Shown here: one piece after another, positions 40,402-53,500 of the stretch | Layout of the letters: every line of letters begins with the position of its first letter | Numbering within the stretch: the first letter of the stretch is position 1 | From: Lotmaria passim | Lineage: Eukaryota; Euglenozoa; Kinetoplastea; Trypanosomatida; Trypanosomatidae | Reading direction: 5' to 3' | Assembly (NCBI GenBank): GCA_037349495.1 | Contig: CP140204.1 | Coordinates: forward strand, 310,001 to 374,000 | DNA: 64,000 nucleotides | Translations under genes and position numbers: made by a program | Notes under the pieces: generated by a model | Seen by the model: the letters and a program-made list of their open reading frames with translations, nothing else | The model's database searches: none | What the model was told of the DNA's origin: nothing

Positions 40402-41611
40402 GGTTGTGTTTGGTGATGTGGGTGGTCTCTTAGCTTGTATCGGGGAGTGGCTGACGTGCTGTGTTTTTTGTTTCAGTGTTCTGGAGGAAGAGAGAATCGG
40501 GAGTTGTGATTGGCTTTGTTTTTCAATGGGTGTTACTGTTTGTCGGAACTCATCCGTTTTGTTTTGATGCGTTTGAGTGGTTTACTGCGGCCGCTTCTTT
40601 GTCCTTTTTTTTTTGAGTTTCGAGAAAGATAAAATTGGGTTGTTTGTGTTTCTTATTGTCGTTCTTACGTTTGGTTTGTCTTGGCTTCGGGTACGTTGTC
40701 TCGTTGGTTAGGTGTCTACGTGCTTTTTCTTACTGGTCCTTAACGGTTTTTTTTCCCGTTCCTGTGCAGGTTAGGACTTCGTGGTTTGAAGGTGAGGTAG
40801 ACTAAAAGGAGGAAAAAACAATAGTGTAGGTTTCTTTTTTATCGTTATAATGTTGTTGGTGTGCTATTTAGCAATTCGTTTTTTTTTTTTTCGGTTGTTT
40901 GGTGAGTATGGGGGTCTTAAAAGGCAATTTTGACATTTTTGATGTAATGATAACGAAATAGTGGTAAGAATAATGATAAGTATATTCGTAGTAAAGGCTT
41001 TTGCTTTTATTGAAGGTGAGAGTTCAGCAGCTGTTAGTCATGCTAAGGTGCTTAAGGTAAGAAGAAGAGAAAGTTGTCTTCCAGCACAAACAAAAAAGTC
41101 AAAAGTTAAACGAATAGAAAGTTAGCGGGCAGTAAAGAGACCTTAAAATCTTATGATTGTCGTTTCTACTTTTCGTCGTAGAACACGTGTGTTTTTATCA
41201 GAGGAAAGAGAAAAAGTACCTATGTAAATCAGGCAGTGCTGTCGGTCCGTTTCGGGTGAACGCAGCTGTGCTCTTGCCTACAACACCTTTTTTGAAACGC
41301 TCGTAACTGCTTTTGTGACAATTTGACGAATGTAAAGTAACGAGTGAGGACAAATAAAAAAAAAGAGTGTTTTAGATGGTAAAAAAGTTGAAGTCTCGCT
41401 TATTCTGTTCTGTTTAATTTGCAATTGAATCTTCTGTTCACTTCGTCTTCTGAATCAATATACTTCCATTCGTTGCACATTCTTCAGATAATTTACGTTT
41501 CGTTTGTAGCTTATTTACCCATCCGTTTTCCAGTTTCTCTTTTTTTCATTCTACACCTTTGGGATTTTGTGCGTTGCATTATTTACAAGGCATCCGCTGC
41601 TATAAGTTACC
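40402..41611 (+). promoter_or_regulatory. GT-rich right half of divergent region, likely Pol II start zone
   Basis: From the end of the satellite to about 40800 the + strand is strikingly rich in G and T (for example GGTTGTGTTTGGTGATGTGG near 40402, and GGGTTGTTTGTG near 40636). This mirrors the G/T-rich leftward strand on the other side of the array. It lies upstream of the only rightward gene nearby. From about 40930 to 41400 the DNA is A/T-rich without a gene. A pyrimidine-rich stretch at about 41530-41550 (CTCTTTTTTTCATTC) precedes the surface-antigen gene and may serve trans-splicing. Confidence 0.55.
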
Positions 41612-42463
41612 ATGGGTCGCTCTGCTTTTGCTTTGCTGGGTGTGGTCGCCTGCCTTGCCGTCCTCCTTGCCACTGTCCCTGGACGCGCTGCCTACACCCC
41701 GAATGGTGCCACTTCTGAATGGCTGGAGGATTGGGTTAAAGCCATTCCGAACCTGCGGACCATCTGGCTGAACCCAGTGATCTGCTCTCGCGCCGGCATT
41801 CAGTGCAGTGAGGCCACGCAAACGATCAGCATCCGCCTTGATGGTGTGACATCCTCTGGCTTCAACTTCATCGGTTCTCTGCCAGAGGCGCCCAGCAGGG
41901 CCAGTGAGCTGCAGGTGACGAGCATCTCCGTGCGAGGCAAGACTCGCATCAGCGGCACCGTGCCTGCGTCGTGGTCCACGATTAAGAGTCTGACTGGGCT
42001 GGATTTTAGCCAGACGAAGCTGAGCGGTACCATCCCTGACTCCCTTGGCAGCTTGAACAGACTGGTGGTGGCGGACTTCTCGAACTCGTTCTTCTGCTTC
42101 GGCATGCCGAACTGGAACCGCACCGGCATGCCCAGCCTCACTCAGGTTAGCTTCAAGAACAACAACATGCGTGGCACCTTCGCCTCGTCCTGGTCGACCT
42201 TCTCCGCTGCCTTGTCCCTCGACCTCGAGGGCAACAAGCTGTGCGGCTGCATGCCGAGCTCCTGGCAGACGCCGAACCTGATTTCGGCAGCCAAAGCGAT
42301 GGACTCCTCCTCCGTGAACGGCTGCTCGCGCGTGTGCACAGAGGACTCCCTCAACTACTGCCCGAAGCCTCGCATAAAGGTCAGCAGTGCGGCGGCACGT
42401 GCGGCTACGCTTTCTGCCACGCTGGTTGCCCTCGCAGTTGCAATCGCGTCATTTGCCTACTAG
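41612..42463 (+). CDS. GP46/PSA-2-like GPI-anchored LRR surface antigen
   Basis: The 283-residue protein has a signal peptide (about 1-27, containing LLGVVACLAVLLATVPG). Next is the PSA N-terminal cap (about 28-70, with TSEWLEDWVKAIPNL and two Cys). Extracellular-type LRRs follow at about 95-215, for example SGTVPASWSTIKSLTGLDFS, LSGTIPDSLGSLNRLVVADF and LSLDLEGNKLCGCMPSSW. A Cys-containing C-cap (CSRVC, NYCPKP) leads to a hydrophobic Ala/Leu tail with almost no charge, as for GPI attachment. PSA/GP46 proteins coat the surface of promastigotes and can bind host receptors. It lacks the Thr-rich block of many family members and is short. It is the sole protein gene of its rightward unit, set between two satellite arrays. 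Confidence 0.9.
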   Translation: MGRSAFALLGVVACLAVLLATVPGRAAYTPNGATSEWLEDWVKAIPNLRTIWLNPVICSRAGIQCSEATQTISIRLDGVTSSGFNFIGSLPEAPSRASELQVTSISVRGKTRISGTVPASWSTIKSLTGLDFSQTKLSGTIPDSLGSLNRLVVADFSNSFFCFGMPNWNRTGMPSLTQVSFKNNNMRGTFASSWSTFSAALSLDLEGNKLCGCMPSSWQTPNLISAAKAMDSSSVNGCSRVCTEDSLNYCPKPRIKVSSAAARAATLSATLVALAVAIASFAY

Positions 42464-44506
42464 AGGACAGAGTGTTTTCTGGCCTCTTCGTTATTTTTCA
42501 CCATCTTCTGTTCCTAGTCTCCTGAATTTCTCTTTTTTTTTCTCTTTTTTTTTTCTTTCTTTTTCTTTATTTATTTTTTTTCTTTTCTTTTCTTTCTTTT
42601 TTTTTCTTTCTTTTTTTTCCTTTTTCTCTCATCTCCCTCATTCGTAGAACAAAGGAAGCAAAGATCACATAAAGCAAAATGCGTTTTTTTTTTTGGACCG
42701 CCATCTACGCAAGAAGCGACGCGTTGCGTTTGAAGTGCTCCTGTTGTGTGCGCGCGCGTCACGGAAAACTTAGAGAGACACAGGACTGGCTTTTTTTTTA
42801 TTCAAAGCGTGTGCTTTCCAATTTCTCAGGCATCACACGTGCTACACAAAAGAGGTGGCTTATCCGAGCGTCTTCGTTCTGCTCTGTGCACTTCCCTTCT
42901 TTCTTTAATGTGTAAAGCTAAAAAGCAGTGTTCATGCTTTAGGGAGATGCGACTCTTTTTTTTCTTTTTTGAACTTTTGGCAGGCAAAACAAAACCTCTG
43001 TTTTGTTTGGGAACCTTGGGTTTGGTGGGGCGCATGTGTAGTGTAAACTTGAAGGGTACCCGCCTCCACTGCTTCTGAAGTTCTCTCTCTTTTTTTTTTT
43101 TTTACGTGAGCGTGACCTCAGTTGAGTCTGGTGATACGTTAGTGCTTTTCTCCGATGTTATTTACCTTTTGGTAACAAAGATCGCTGACGCGTTATTCTT
43201 CTTTCTCTCGAGTTTTTCTTTTTGATTATTCTCATCTTTATTTTTGTCTGCAGAATGCGGCAAGACAATGATGCTCAAACACCGCACACGCTGCCGCGCA
43301 GTAAGCACTTCATTTTTTTTTTGTGTGTCGAAAGAAAAATACAAAGGGAGATATGATGACAAGCGAAAAACTCCTCCTAGTTTGTTTTCGTGCAAGACAG
43401 TTCCTTGTGAAAAAGGAATCACTCAGAGAAAAAGTGAACCCGTCTCTAGAAGGCGGAGTTGGCGAAGAGAGGCGCAATATAACGCTAACGATACACCGTT
43501 TTGCAGCTGAGGCTATTGAGAGTTTCAGTGGGTCAAAATGTATTTTAATTACGGAAAAATAATACTTGGCAGTGAGAGTGCTTGCTTTTTTTTTCTTGAT
43601 GTGCTCAGGGAGTTTCAAACAATGTTCTTTTTTCCTTTGTGTATAGCTTTGTTTTCTTTTCCACATTTTGGGGAAAAACACTCTCATGCTTTTTGCTTTC
43701 TTAAAACGTTGCCACGATCGCCATTGGCACGTCGACTGAAAAACCCTCTATTTTCACGCATTTTAAGGAAAAGAAAATCCTAGTTTTTTCCAGTACTTGA
43801 CTATTTTCTTTTTCGAGTCTCTCCAAGTGTCGAGGCATGTTCTTTATTTCTTTTCTTATTTGTTTCATCGATTAGGAAAGCAGATCTAGGCAAAAAAAAA
43901 AAAACCGAAGCTCATCAATGATGGCGTTTCTGAAAAAAGGTGGAAAAAAGGGATGTAGAGATGCCTCAAAAAAGGCCCATCCCATCGGACCGTTAGGACA
44001 TAGGGCATTGCCCACAGAATAGGAAAAAAAAGTAGTTTCACGACTACAACTCAATATTGCAAATTTGAGCAGAAAGACACTGACAATCACTCAAGCAACA
44101 GCCGCAACGACGTTACCATCTCATCTCATTTTTTTTTCTTTTATTGTCGCAGTTGCAACAGTTGAAAGTAAAAGATGCCAAATAGCTTTTCCCCTCATTA
44201 TCTTCCTCGCCGTCTTGAGAACCCCGCTTTCGACAACCCTCATTCGCCTTCCCTTAACACAACAGACAATTCACATTCGATATCCACCCCAATATCTCCA
44301 TTAAAGGAAAAAAAAAAAGAAAGAAACAGCCCTCACCAGTAACAGCACAAAAAAAAAACGACAACATCATAACCTACCCCCTTTTTTCAAATAGCAGTTC
44401 CTACTGTCCGTCAGACAAGCGAACGGATAGTAACAGTTCCTTTCTCCTACTGCTGCTGTTCGTTTTTTCATACATCTCCGAAAATCAATCGCTGTAAGTA
44501 GGCTTT
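42464..44506. other. gene-free region after the surface antigen
   Basis: No gene seen in about 2 kb. Just after the stop codon there is a long, almost pure pyrimidine tract (about 42527-42635, mostly T with C). Further T runs occur at 42684-42693 and 43088-43102. The part from about 44090 to 44440 is A/C-rich on the + strand. This DNA belongs to the region where the rightward unit must end. Confidence 0.55.
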
Positions 44507-47500
44507 CTGCACATGATGATTGACTGTAACATCACAGACTTTGAGTCCCCATGATACCAATCATTGTCGCCCCAGTCTGACGGCAGCGTGTGTGTGTGTA
44601 TGGTTTTTCCTGTGCTTGTGGTTGTGCCCAAGCCCTGCGTGTGAGTCGGCGCGGCGGGGGAAGGGAGGCTGGCGGGAGGGTGGTGTGTGCGGGTGTGGCG
44701 TGCGGCCGCACCCGCCGCAGCGCGTGGACATGATCGAAACCCAGGCTGATGTAAAGCCGTCGCAGATGGACTTTGAGTGGCGTAGCCGTGAAACCAAACC
44801 CGCCTTGTCTGACCACGTTGTGCCGCTGCTTGTGTTGACCGACCGCCGACGTGCGAGCTTGTGGGAGCTTGTGTGTGTGTGTGTGTGCTTTCGTGCTGTT
44901 GTCCGCCTGTGCATGTGCATGTGCTGGCGGGCGTGGCGATGGCCCACTGGCCCCGTCACCTCGAGGGCGCCCGCGCCGCTTGTCGGTGCTTGCTGGGCGT
45001 ACGGCCTCGAGCTACAGCGGTGCCGGCGCGCGCGTGTTGCGTGTGCACCGGTGCCGCCACTCTGGGGGGCCACAGAGCAAGGGGTGCGGGCGTGGTGTGA
45101 TGCTCGGTGCGCCTCGCGCGTGCCTGACGCTCCGCCGCGCCGCGATTCCCGTTACGCATATCCTGTGTGCGCTCCAGCCCCGTCGGGGCCATGACGAGTC
45201 CGCAACCAACCATGCGTTACACATTTCCTAAGGAGCAGCCGCCGGAGTTTGAGATGACGGAGACGGAGGGGGAGGAGGAGAGAGGAAGCGCTCATTGTAG
45301 TGCGCGTGCCGCAAACCGCGTAGGCACCGCGCATGAAACTGGAGCGCGAGACCGGGAGTGCGTGCGCGTCCCTGTGCCTGCGTCTCTGCTACATATATGT
45401 GTATATATATATATTTTTTTTTTTTTTTCTCTTTTTGTGTGGGTGTGTGCGTGTGTGTATGCGTGCGTGCGTGTGCGAGGGATGACCAACAATTCGACAA
45501 CACAGCACAGTTTGACCTGATGCATCGCTGAACGACAACGTCCGATACATGAGCAATCTGCACTGACGTACACGCCCACGTGCTCACATGCACACACGCG
45601 CGTCGCAGTCGCAGTACGATTAAACACGGACGCGCCTCGGCGTATTCGCTCGGTGCCGGCGCTGTCCGCCAGTGTCGTACGAGAGAGGAGAACAAGGGGA
45701 GAAGGTTGGCAGCTGGCGTGGCTGCTTCTGCAGTGCTGTCAGGTAAAGTGGCGATGGCGTGACCCATCCGCGCCACTGGTTCAAACCGCACGAGAGGAGG
45801 AGCGCGAGAAAGGGTGATGAATGGAGGGAGCTAGGGAACGGCGACGGCGCCACGGGGCTGCGCTGGAGGGGAAGTGGGGACGGGGCACCGCGGCGTAGGG
45901 ACACGCGCGGCACGGCACAGCACGCAGGATGCACAACAGTGATTCAGGCATGCTCGCGCATGCAACAGGAGCCCTGACTGAGTAGAATTATCATGCACCA
46001 CTCTGATGTGCTGCCGCTGTGCTGCGGTGCGAGTGTGAGGGAGAGGGAAACAGGGCTGCTGCACATGATGATTGACTGTAACATCACAGACTTTGAGTCC
46101 CCATGATACCAATCATTGTCGCCCCAGTCTGACGGCAGCGTGTGTGTGTGTATGGTTTTTCCTGTGCTTGTGGTTGTGCCCAAGCCCTGCGTGTGAGTCG
46201 GCGCGGCGGGGGAAGGGAGGCTGGCGGGAGGGTGGTGTGTGCGGGTGTGGCGTGCGGCCGCACCCGCCGCAGCGCGTGGACATGATCGAAACCCAGGCTG
46301 ATGTAAAGCCGTCGCAGATGGACTTTGAGTGGCGTAGCCGTGAAACCAAACCCGCCTTGTCTGACCACGTTGTGCCGCTGCTTGTGTTGACCGACCGCCG
46401 ACGTGCGAGCTTGTGGGAGCTTGTGTGTGTGTGTGTGTGTGTGCTTTCGTGCTGTTGTCCGCCTGTGCATGTGCATGTGCTGGCGGGCGTGGCGATGGCC
46501 CACTGGCCCCGTCACCTCGAGGGCGCCCGCGCCGCTTGTCGGTGCTTGCTGGGCGTACGGCCTCGAGCTACAGCGGTGCCGGCGCGCGCGTGTTGCGTGT
46601 GCACCGGTGCCGCCACTCTGGGGGGCCACAGAGCAAGGGGTGCGGGCGTGGTGTGATGCTCGGTGCGCCTCGCGCGTGCCTGACGCTCCGCCGCGCCGCG
46701 ATTCCCGTTACGCATATCCTGTGTGCGCTCCAGCCCCGTCGGGGCCATGACGAGTCCGCAACCAACCATGCGTTACACATTTCCTAAGGAGCAGCCGCCG
46801 GAGTTTGAGATGACGGAGACGGAGGGGGAGGAGGAGAGAGGAAGCGCTCATTGTAGTGCGCGTGCCGCAAACCGCGTAGGCACCGCGCATGAAACTGGAG
46901 CGCGAGACCGGGAGTGCGTGCGCGTCCCTGTGCCTGCGTCTCTGCTACATATATGTGTATATATATATATATTTTTTTTTTTTCTCTTTTTGTGTGGGTG
47001 TGTGCGTGTGTGTATGCGTGCGTGCGTGTGCGAGGGATGACCAACAATTCGACAACACAGCACAGTTTGACCTGATGCATCGCTGAACGACAACGTCCGA
47101 TACATGAGCAATCTGCACTGACGTACACGCCCACGTGCTCACATGCACACACGCGCGTCGCAGTCGCAGTACGATTAAACACGGACGCGCCTCGGCGTAT
47201 TCGCTCGGTGCCGGCGCTGTCCGCCAGTGTCGTACGAGAGAGGAGAACAAGGGGAGAAGGTTGGCAGCTGGCGTGGCTGCTTCTGCAGTGCTGTCAGGTA
47301 AAGTGGCGATGGCGTGACCCATCCGCGCCACTGGTTCAAACCGCACGAGAGGAGGAGCGCGAGAAAGGGTGATGAATGGAGGGAGCTAGGGAACGGCGAC
47401 GGCGCCACGGGGCTGCGCTGGAGGGGAAGTGGGGACGGGGCACCGCGGCGTAGGGACACGCGCGGCACGGCACAGCACGCAGGATGCACAACAGTGATTC

Positions 47501-50500
47501 AGGCATGCTCGCGCATGCAACAGGAGCCCTGACTGAGTAGAATTATCATGCACCACTCTGATGTGCTGCCGCTGTGCTGCGGTGCGAGTGTGAGGGAGAG
47601 GGAAACAGGGCTGCTGCACATGATGATTGACTGTAACATCACAGACTTTGAGTCCCCATGATACCAATCATTGTCGCCCCAGTCTGACGGCAGCGTGTGT
47701 GTGTGTATGGTTTTTCCTGTGCTTGTGGTTGTGCCCAAGCCCTGCGTGTGAGTCGGCGCGGCGGGGGAAGGGAGGCTGGCGGGAGGGTGGTGTGTGCGGG
47801 TGTGGCGTGCGGCCGCACCCGCCGCAGCGCGTGGACATGATCGAAACCCAGGCTGATGTAAAGCCGTCGCAGATGGACTTTGAGTGGCGTAGCCGTGAAA
47901 CCAAACCCGCCTTGTCTGACCACGTTGTGCCGCTGCTTGTGTTGACCGACCGCCGACGTGCGAGCTTGTGGGAGCTTGTGTGTGTGTGTGTGTGTGTGCT
48001 TTCGTGCTGTTGTCCGCCTGTGCATGTGCATGTGCTGGCGGGCGTGGCGATGGCCCACTGGCCCCGTCACCTCGAGGGCGCCCGCGCCGCTTGTCGGTGC
48101 TTGCTGGGCGTACGGCCTCGAGCTACAGCGGTGCCGGCGCGCGCGTGTTGCGTGTGCACCGGTGCCGCCACTCTGGGGGGCCACAGAGCAAGGGGTGCGG
48201 GCGTGGTGTGATGCTCGGTGCGCCTCGCGCGTGCCTGACGCTCCGCCGCGCCGCGATTCCCGTTACGCATATCCTGTGTGCGCTCCAGCCCCGTCGGGGC
48301 CATGACGAGTCCGCAACCAACCATGCGTTACACATTTCCTAAGGAGCAGCCGCCGGAGTTTGAGATGACGGAGACGGAGGGGGAGGAGGAGAGAGGAAGC
48401 GCTCATTGTAGTGCGCGTGCCGCAAACCGCGTAGGCACCGCGCATGAAACTGGAGCGCGAGACCGGGAGTGCGTGCGCGTCCCTGTGCCTGCGTCTCTGC
48501 TACATATATGTGTATATATATATATATTTTTTTTTTTTCTCTTTTTGTGTGGGTGTGTGCGTGTGTGTATGCGTGCGTGCGTGTGCGAGGGATGACCAAC
48601 AATTCGACAACACAGCACAGTTTGACCTGATGCATCGCTGAACGACAACGTCCGATACATGAGCAATCTGCACTGACGTACACGCCCACGTGCTCACATG
48701 CACACACGCGCGTCGCAGTCGCAGTACGATTAAACACGGACGCGCCTCGGCGTATTCGCTCGGTGCCGGCGCTGTCCGCCAGTGTCGTACGAGAGAGGAG
48801 AACAAGGGGAGAAGGTTGGCAGCTGGCGTGGCTGCTTCTGCAGTGCTGTCAGGTAAAGTGGCGATGGCGTGACCCATCCGCGCCACTGGTTCAAACCGCA
48901 CGAGAGGAGGAGCGCGAGAAAGGGTGATGAATGGAGGGAGCTAGGGAACGGCGACGGCGCCACGGGGCTGCGCTGGAGGGGAAGTGGGGACGGGGCACCG
49001 CGGCGTAGGGACACGCGCGGCACGGCACAGCACGCAGGATGCACAACAGTGATTCAGGCATGCTCGCGCATGCAACAGGAGCCCTGACTGAGTAGAATTA
49101 TCATGCACCACTCTGATGTGCTGCCGCTGTGCTGCGGTGCGAGTGTGAGGGAGAGGGAAACAGGGCTGCTGCACATGATGATTGACTGTAACATCACAGA
49201 CTTTGAGTCCCCATGATACCAATCATTGTCGCCCCAGTCTGACGGCAGCGTGTGTGTGTGTATGGTTTTTCCTGTGCTTGTGGTTGTGCCCAAGCCCTGC
49301 GTGTGAGTCGGCGCGGCGGGGGAAGGGAGGCTGGCGGGAGGGTGGTGTGTGCGGGTGTGGCGTGCGGCCGCACCCGCCGCAGCGCGTGGACATGATCGAA
49401 ACCCAGGCTGATGTAAAGCCGTCGCAGATGGACTTTGAGTGGCGTAGCCGTGAAACCAAACCCGCCTTGTCTGACCACGTTGTGCCGCTGCTTGTGTTGA
49501 CCGACCGCCGACGTGCGAGCTTGTGGGAGCTTGTGTGTGTGTGTGTGTGCTTTCGTGCTGTTGTCCGCCTGTGCATGTGCATGTGCTGGCGGGCGTGGCG
49601 ATGGCCCACTGGCCCCGTCACCTCGAGGGCGCCCGCGCCGCTTGTCGGTGCTTGCTGGGCGTACGGCCTCGAGCTACAGCGGTGCCGGCGCGCGCGTGTT
49701 GCGTGTGCACCGGTGCCGCCACTCTGGGGAGCCACAGAGCAAGGGGTGCGGGCGTGGTGTGATGCTCGGTGCGCCTCGCGCGTGCCTGACGCTCCGCCGC
49801 GCCGCGATTCCCGTTACGCATATCCTGTGTGCGCTCCAGCCCCGTCGGGGCCATGACGAGTCCGCAACCAACCATGCGTTACACATTTCCTAAGGAGCAG
49901 CCGCCGAAGTTTGAGATGACGGAGACGGAGGGGGAGGAGGAGAGAGGAAGCGCTCATTGTAGTGCGCGTGCCGCAAACCGCGTAGGCACCGCGCATGAAA
50001 CTGGAGCGCGAGACCGGGAGCGCGTGCGCGTCCCTGTGCCTGCGTCTCTGCTACATATATGTGTATATATATATATATTTTTTTTTTTTTTCTCTTTTTG
50101 TGTGGGTGTGTGCGTGTGTGTATGCGTGCGTGCGTGTGCGAGGGATGACCAACAATTCGACAACACAGCACAGTTTGACCTGATGCATCGCTGAACGACA
50201 ACGTCCGATACATGAGCAATCTGCACTGACGTACACGCCCACGTGCTCACATGCACACACGCGCGTCGCAGTCGCAGTACGATTAAACACGGACGCGCCT
50301 CGGCGTATTCGCTCGGTGCCGGCGCTGTCCGCCAGTGTCGTACGAGAGAGGAGAACAAGGGGAGAAGGTTGGCAGCTGGCGTGGCTGCTTCTGCAGTGCT
50401 GTCAGGTAAAGTGGCGATGGCGTGACCCATCCGCGCCACTGGTTCAAACCGCACGAGAGGAGGAGCGCGAGAAAGGGTGATGAATGGAGGGAGCTAGGGA

Positions 50501-53500
50501 ACGGCGACGGCGCCACGGGGCTGCGCTGGAGGGGAAGTGGGGACGGGGCACCGCGGCGTAGGGACACGCGCGGCACGGCACAGCACGCAGGATGCACAAC
50601 AGTGATTCAGGCATGCTCGCGCATGCAACAGGAGCCCTGACTGAGTAGAATTATCATGCACCACTCTGATGTGCTGCCGCTGTGCTGCGGTGCGAGTGTG
50701 AGGGAGAGGGAAACAGGGCTGCTGCACATGATGATTGACTGTAACATCACAGACTTTGAGTCCCCATGATACCAATCATTGTCGCCCCAGTCTGACGGCA
50801 GCGTGTGTGTGTGTATGGTTTTTCCTGTGCTTGTGGTTGTGCCCAAGCCCTGCGTGTGAGTCGGCGCGGCGGGGGAAGGGAGGCTGGCGGGAGGGTGGTG
50901 TGTGCGGGTGTGGCGTGCGGCCGCACCCGCCGCAGCGCGTGGACATGATCGAAACCCAGGCTGATGTAAAGCCGTCGCAGATGGACTTTGAGTGGCGTAG
51001 CCGTGAAACCAAACCCGCCTTGTCTGACCACGTTGTGCCGCTGCTTGTGTTGACCGACCGCCGACGTGCGAGCTTGTGGGAGCTTGTGTGTGTGTGTGTG
51101 TGTGTGTGCTTTCGTGCTGTTGTCCGCCTGTGCATGTGCATGTGCTGGCGGGCGTGGCGATGGCCCACTGGCCCCGTCACCTCGAGGGCGCCCGCGCCGC
51201 TTGTCGGTGCTTGCTGGGCGTACGGCCTCGAGCTACAGCGGTGCCGGCGCGCGCGTGTTGCGTGTGCACCGGTGCCGCCACTCTGGGGGGCCACAGAGCA
51301 AGGGGTGCGGGCGTGGTGTGATGCTCGGTGCGCCTCGCGCGTGCCTGACGCTCCGCCGCGCCGCGATTCCCGTTACGCATATCCTGTGTGCGCTCCAGCC
51401 CCGTCGGGGCCATGACGAGTCCGCAACCAACCATGCGTTACACATTTCCTAAGGAGCAGCCGCCGAAGTTTGAGATGACGGAGACGGAGGGGGAGGAGGA
51501 GAGAGGAAGCGCTCATTGTAGTGCGCGTGCCGCAAACCGCGTAGGCACCGCGCATGAAACTGGAGCGCGAGACCGGGAGCGCGTGCGCGTCCCTGTGCCT
51601 GCGTCTCTGCTACATATATGTGTATATATATATATATTTTTTTTTTTTCTCTTTTTGTGTGGGTGTGTGCGTGTGTGTATGCGTGCGTGCGTGTGCGAGG
51701 GATGACCAACAATTCGACAACACAGCACAGTTTGACCTGATGCATCGCTGAACGACAACGTCCGATACATGAGCAATCTGCACTGACGTACACGCCCACG
51801 TGCTCACATGCACACACGCGCGTCGCAGTCGCAGTACGATTAAACACGGACGCGCCTCGGCGTATTCGCTCGGTGCCGGCGCTGTCCGCCAGTGTCGTAC
51901 GAGAGAGGAGAACAAGGGGAGAAGGTTGGCAGCTGGCGTGGCTGCTTCTGCAGTGCTGTCAAGTAAAGTGGCGATGGCGTGACCCATCCGCGCCACTGGT
52001 TCAAACCGCACGAGAGGAGGAGCGCGAGAAAGGGTGATGAATGGAGGGAGCTAGGGAACGGCGACGGCGCCACGGGGCTGCGCTGGAGGGGAAGTGGGGA
52101 CGGGGCACCGCGGCGTAGGGACACGCGCGGCACGGCACAGCACGCAGGATGCACAACAGTGATTCAGGCATGCTCGCGCATGCAACAGGAGCCCTGACTG
52201 AGTAGAATTATCATGCACCACTCTGATGTGCTGCCGCTGTGCTGCGGTGCGAGTGTGAGGGAGAGGGAAACAGGGCTGCTGCACATGATGATTGACTGTA
52301 ACATCACAGACTTTGAGTCCCCATGATACCAATCATTGTCGCCCCAGTCTGACGGCAGCGTGTGTGTGTGTATGGTTTTTCCTGTGCTTGTGGTTGTGCC
52401 CAAGCCCTGCGTGTGAGTCGGCGCGGCGGGGGAAGGGAGGCTGGCGGGAGGGTGGTGTGTGCGGGTGTGGCGTGCGGCCGCACCCGCCGCAGCGCGTGGA
52501 CATGATCGAAACCCAGGCTGATGTAAAGCCGTCGCAGATGGACTTTGAGTGGCGTAGCCGTGAAACCAAACCCGCCTTGTCTGACCACGTTGTGCCGCTG
52601 CTTGTGTTGACCGACCGCCGACGTGCGAGCTTGTGGGAGCTTGTGTGTGTGTGTGTGTGTGTGCTTTCGTGCTGTTGTCCGCCTGTGCATGTGCATGTGC
52701 TGGCGGGCGTGGCGATGGCCCACTGGCCCCGTCACCTCGAGGGCGCCCGCGCCGCTTGTCGGTGCTTGCTGGGCGTACGGCCTCGAGCTACAGCGGTGCC
52801 GGCGCGCGCGTGTTGCGTGTGCACCGGTGCCGCCACTCTGGGGGGCCACAGAGCAAGGGGTGCGGGCGTGGTGTGATGCTCGGTGCGCCTCGCGCGTGCC
52901 TGACGCTCCGCCGCGCCGCGATTCCCGTTACGCATATCCTGTGTGCGCTCCAGCCCCGTCGGGGCCATGACGAGTCCGCAACCAACCATGCGTTACACAT
53001 TTCCTAAGGAGCAGCCGCCGAAGTTTGAGATGACGGAGACGGAGGGGGAGGAGGAGAGAGGAAGCGCTCATTGTAGTGCGCGTGCCGCAAACCGCGTAGG
53101 CACCGCGCATGAAACTGGAGCGCGAGACCGGGAGCGCGTGCGCGTCCCTGTGCCTGCGTCTCTGCTACATATATGTGTATATATATATATATTTTTTTTT
53201 TTTCTCTTTTTGTGTGGGTGTGTGCGTGTGTGTATGCGTGCGTGCGTGTGCGAGGGATGACCAACAATTCGACAACACAGCACAGTTTGACCTGATGCAT
53301 CGCTGAACGACAACGTCCGATACATGAGCAATCTGCACTGACGTACACGCCCACGTGCTCACATGCACACACGCGCGTCGCAGTCGCAGTACGATTAAAC
53401 ACGGACGCGCCTCGGCGTATTCGCTCGGTGCCGGCGCTGTCCGCCAGTGTCGTACGAGAGAGGAGAACAAGGGGAGAAGGTTGGCAGCTGGCGTGGCTGC

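Noticed and set aside
45770-45800. Pol III B-box-like GGTTCAAACC in each satellite unit
   Set aside because: The flanks do not form a T arm, and no acceptor, D or anticodon arm can be built around it, so it is not a tRNA.
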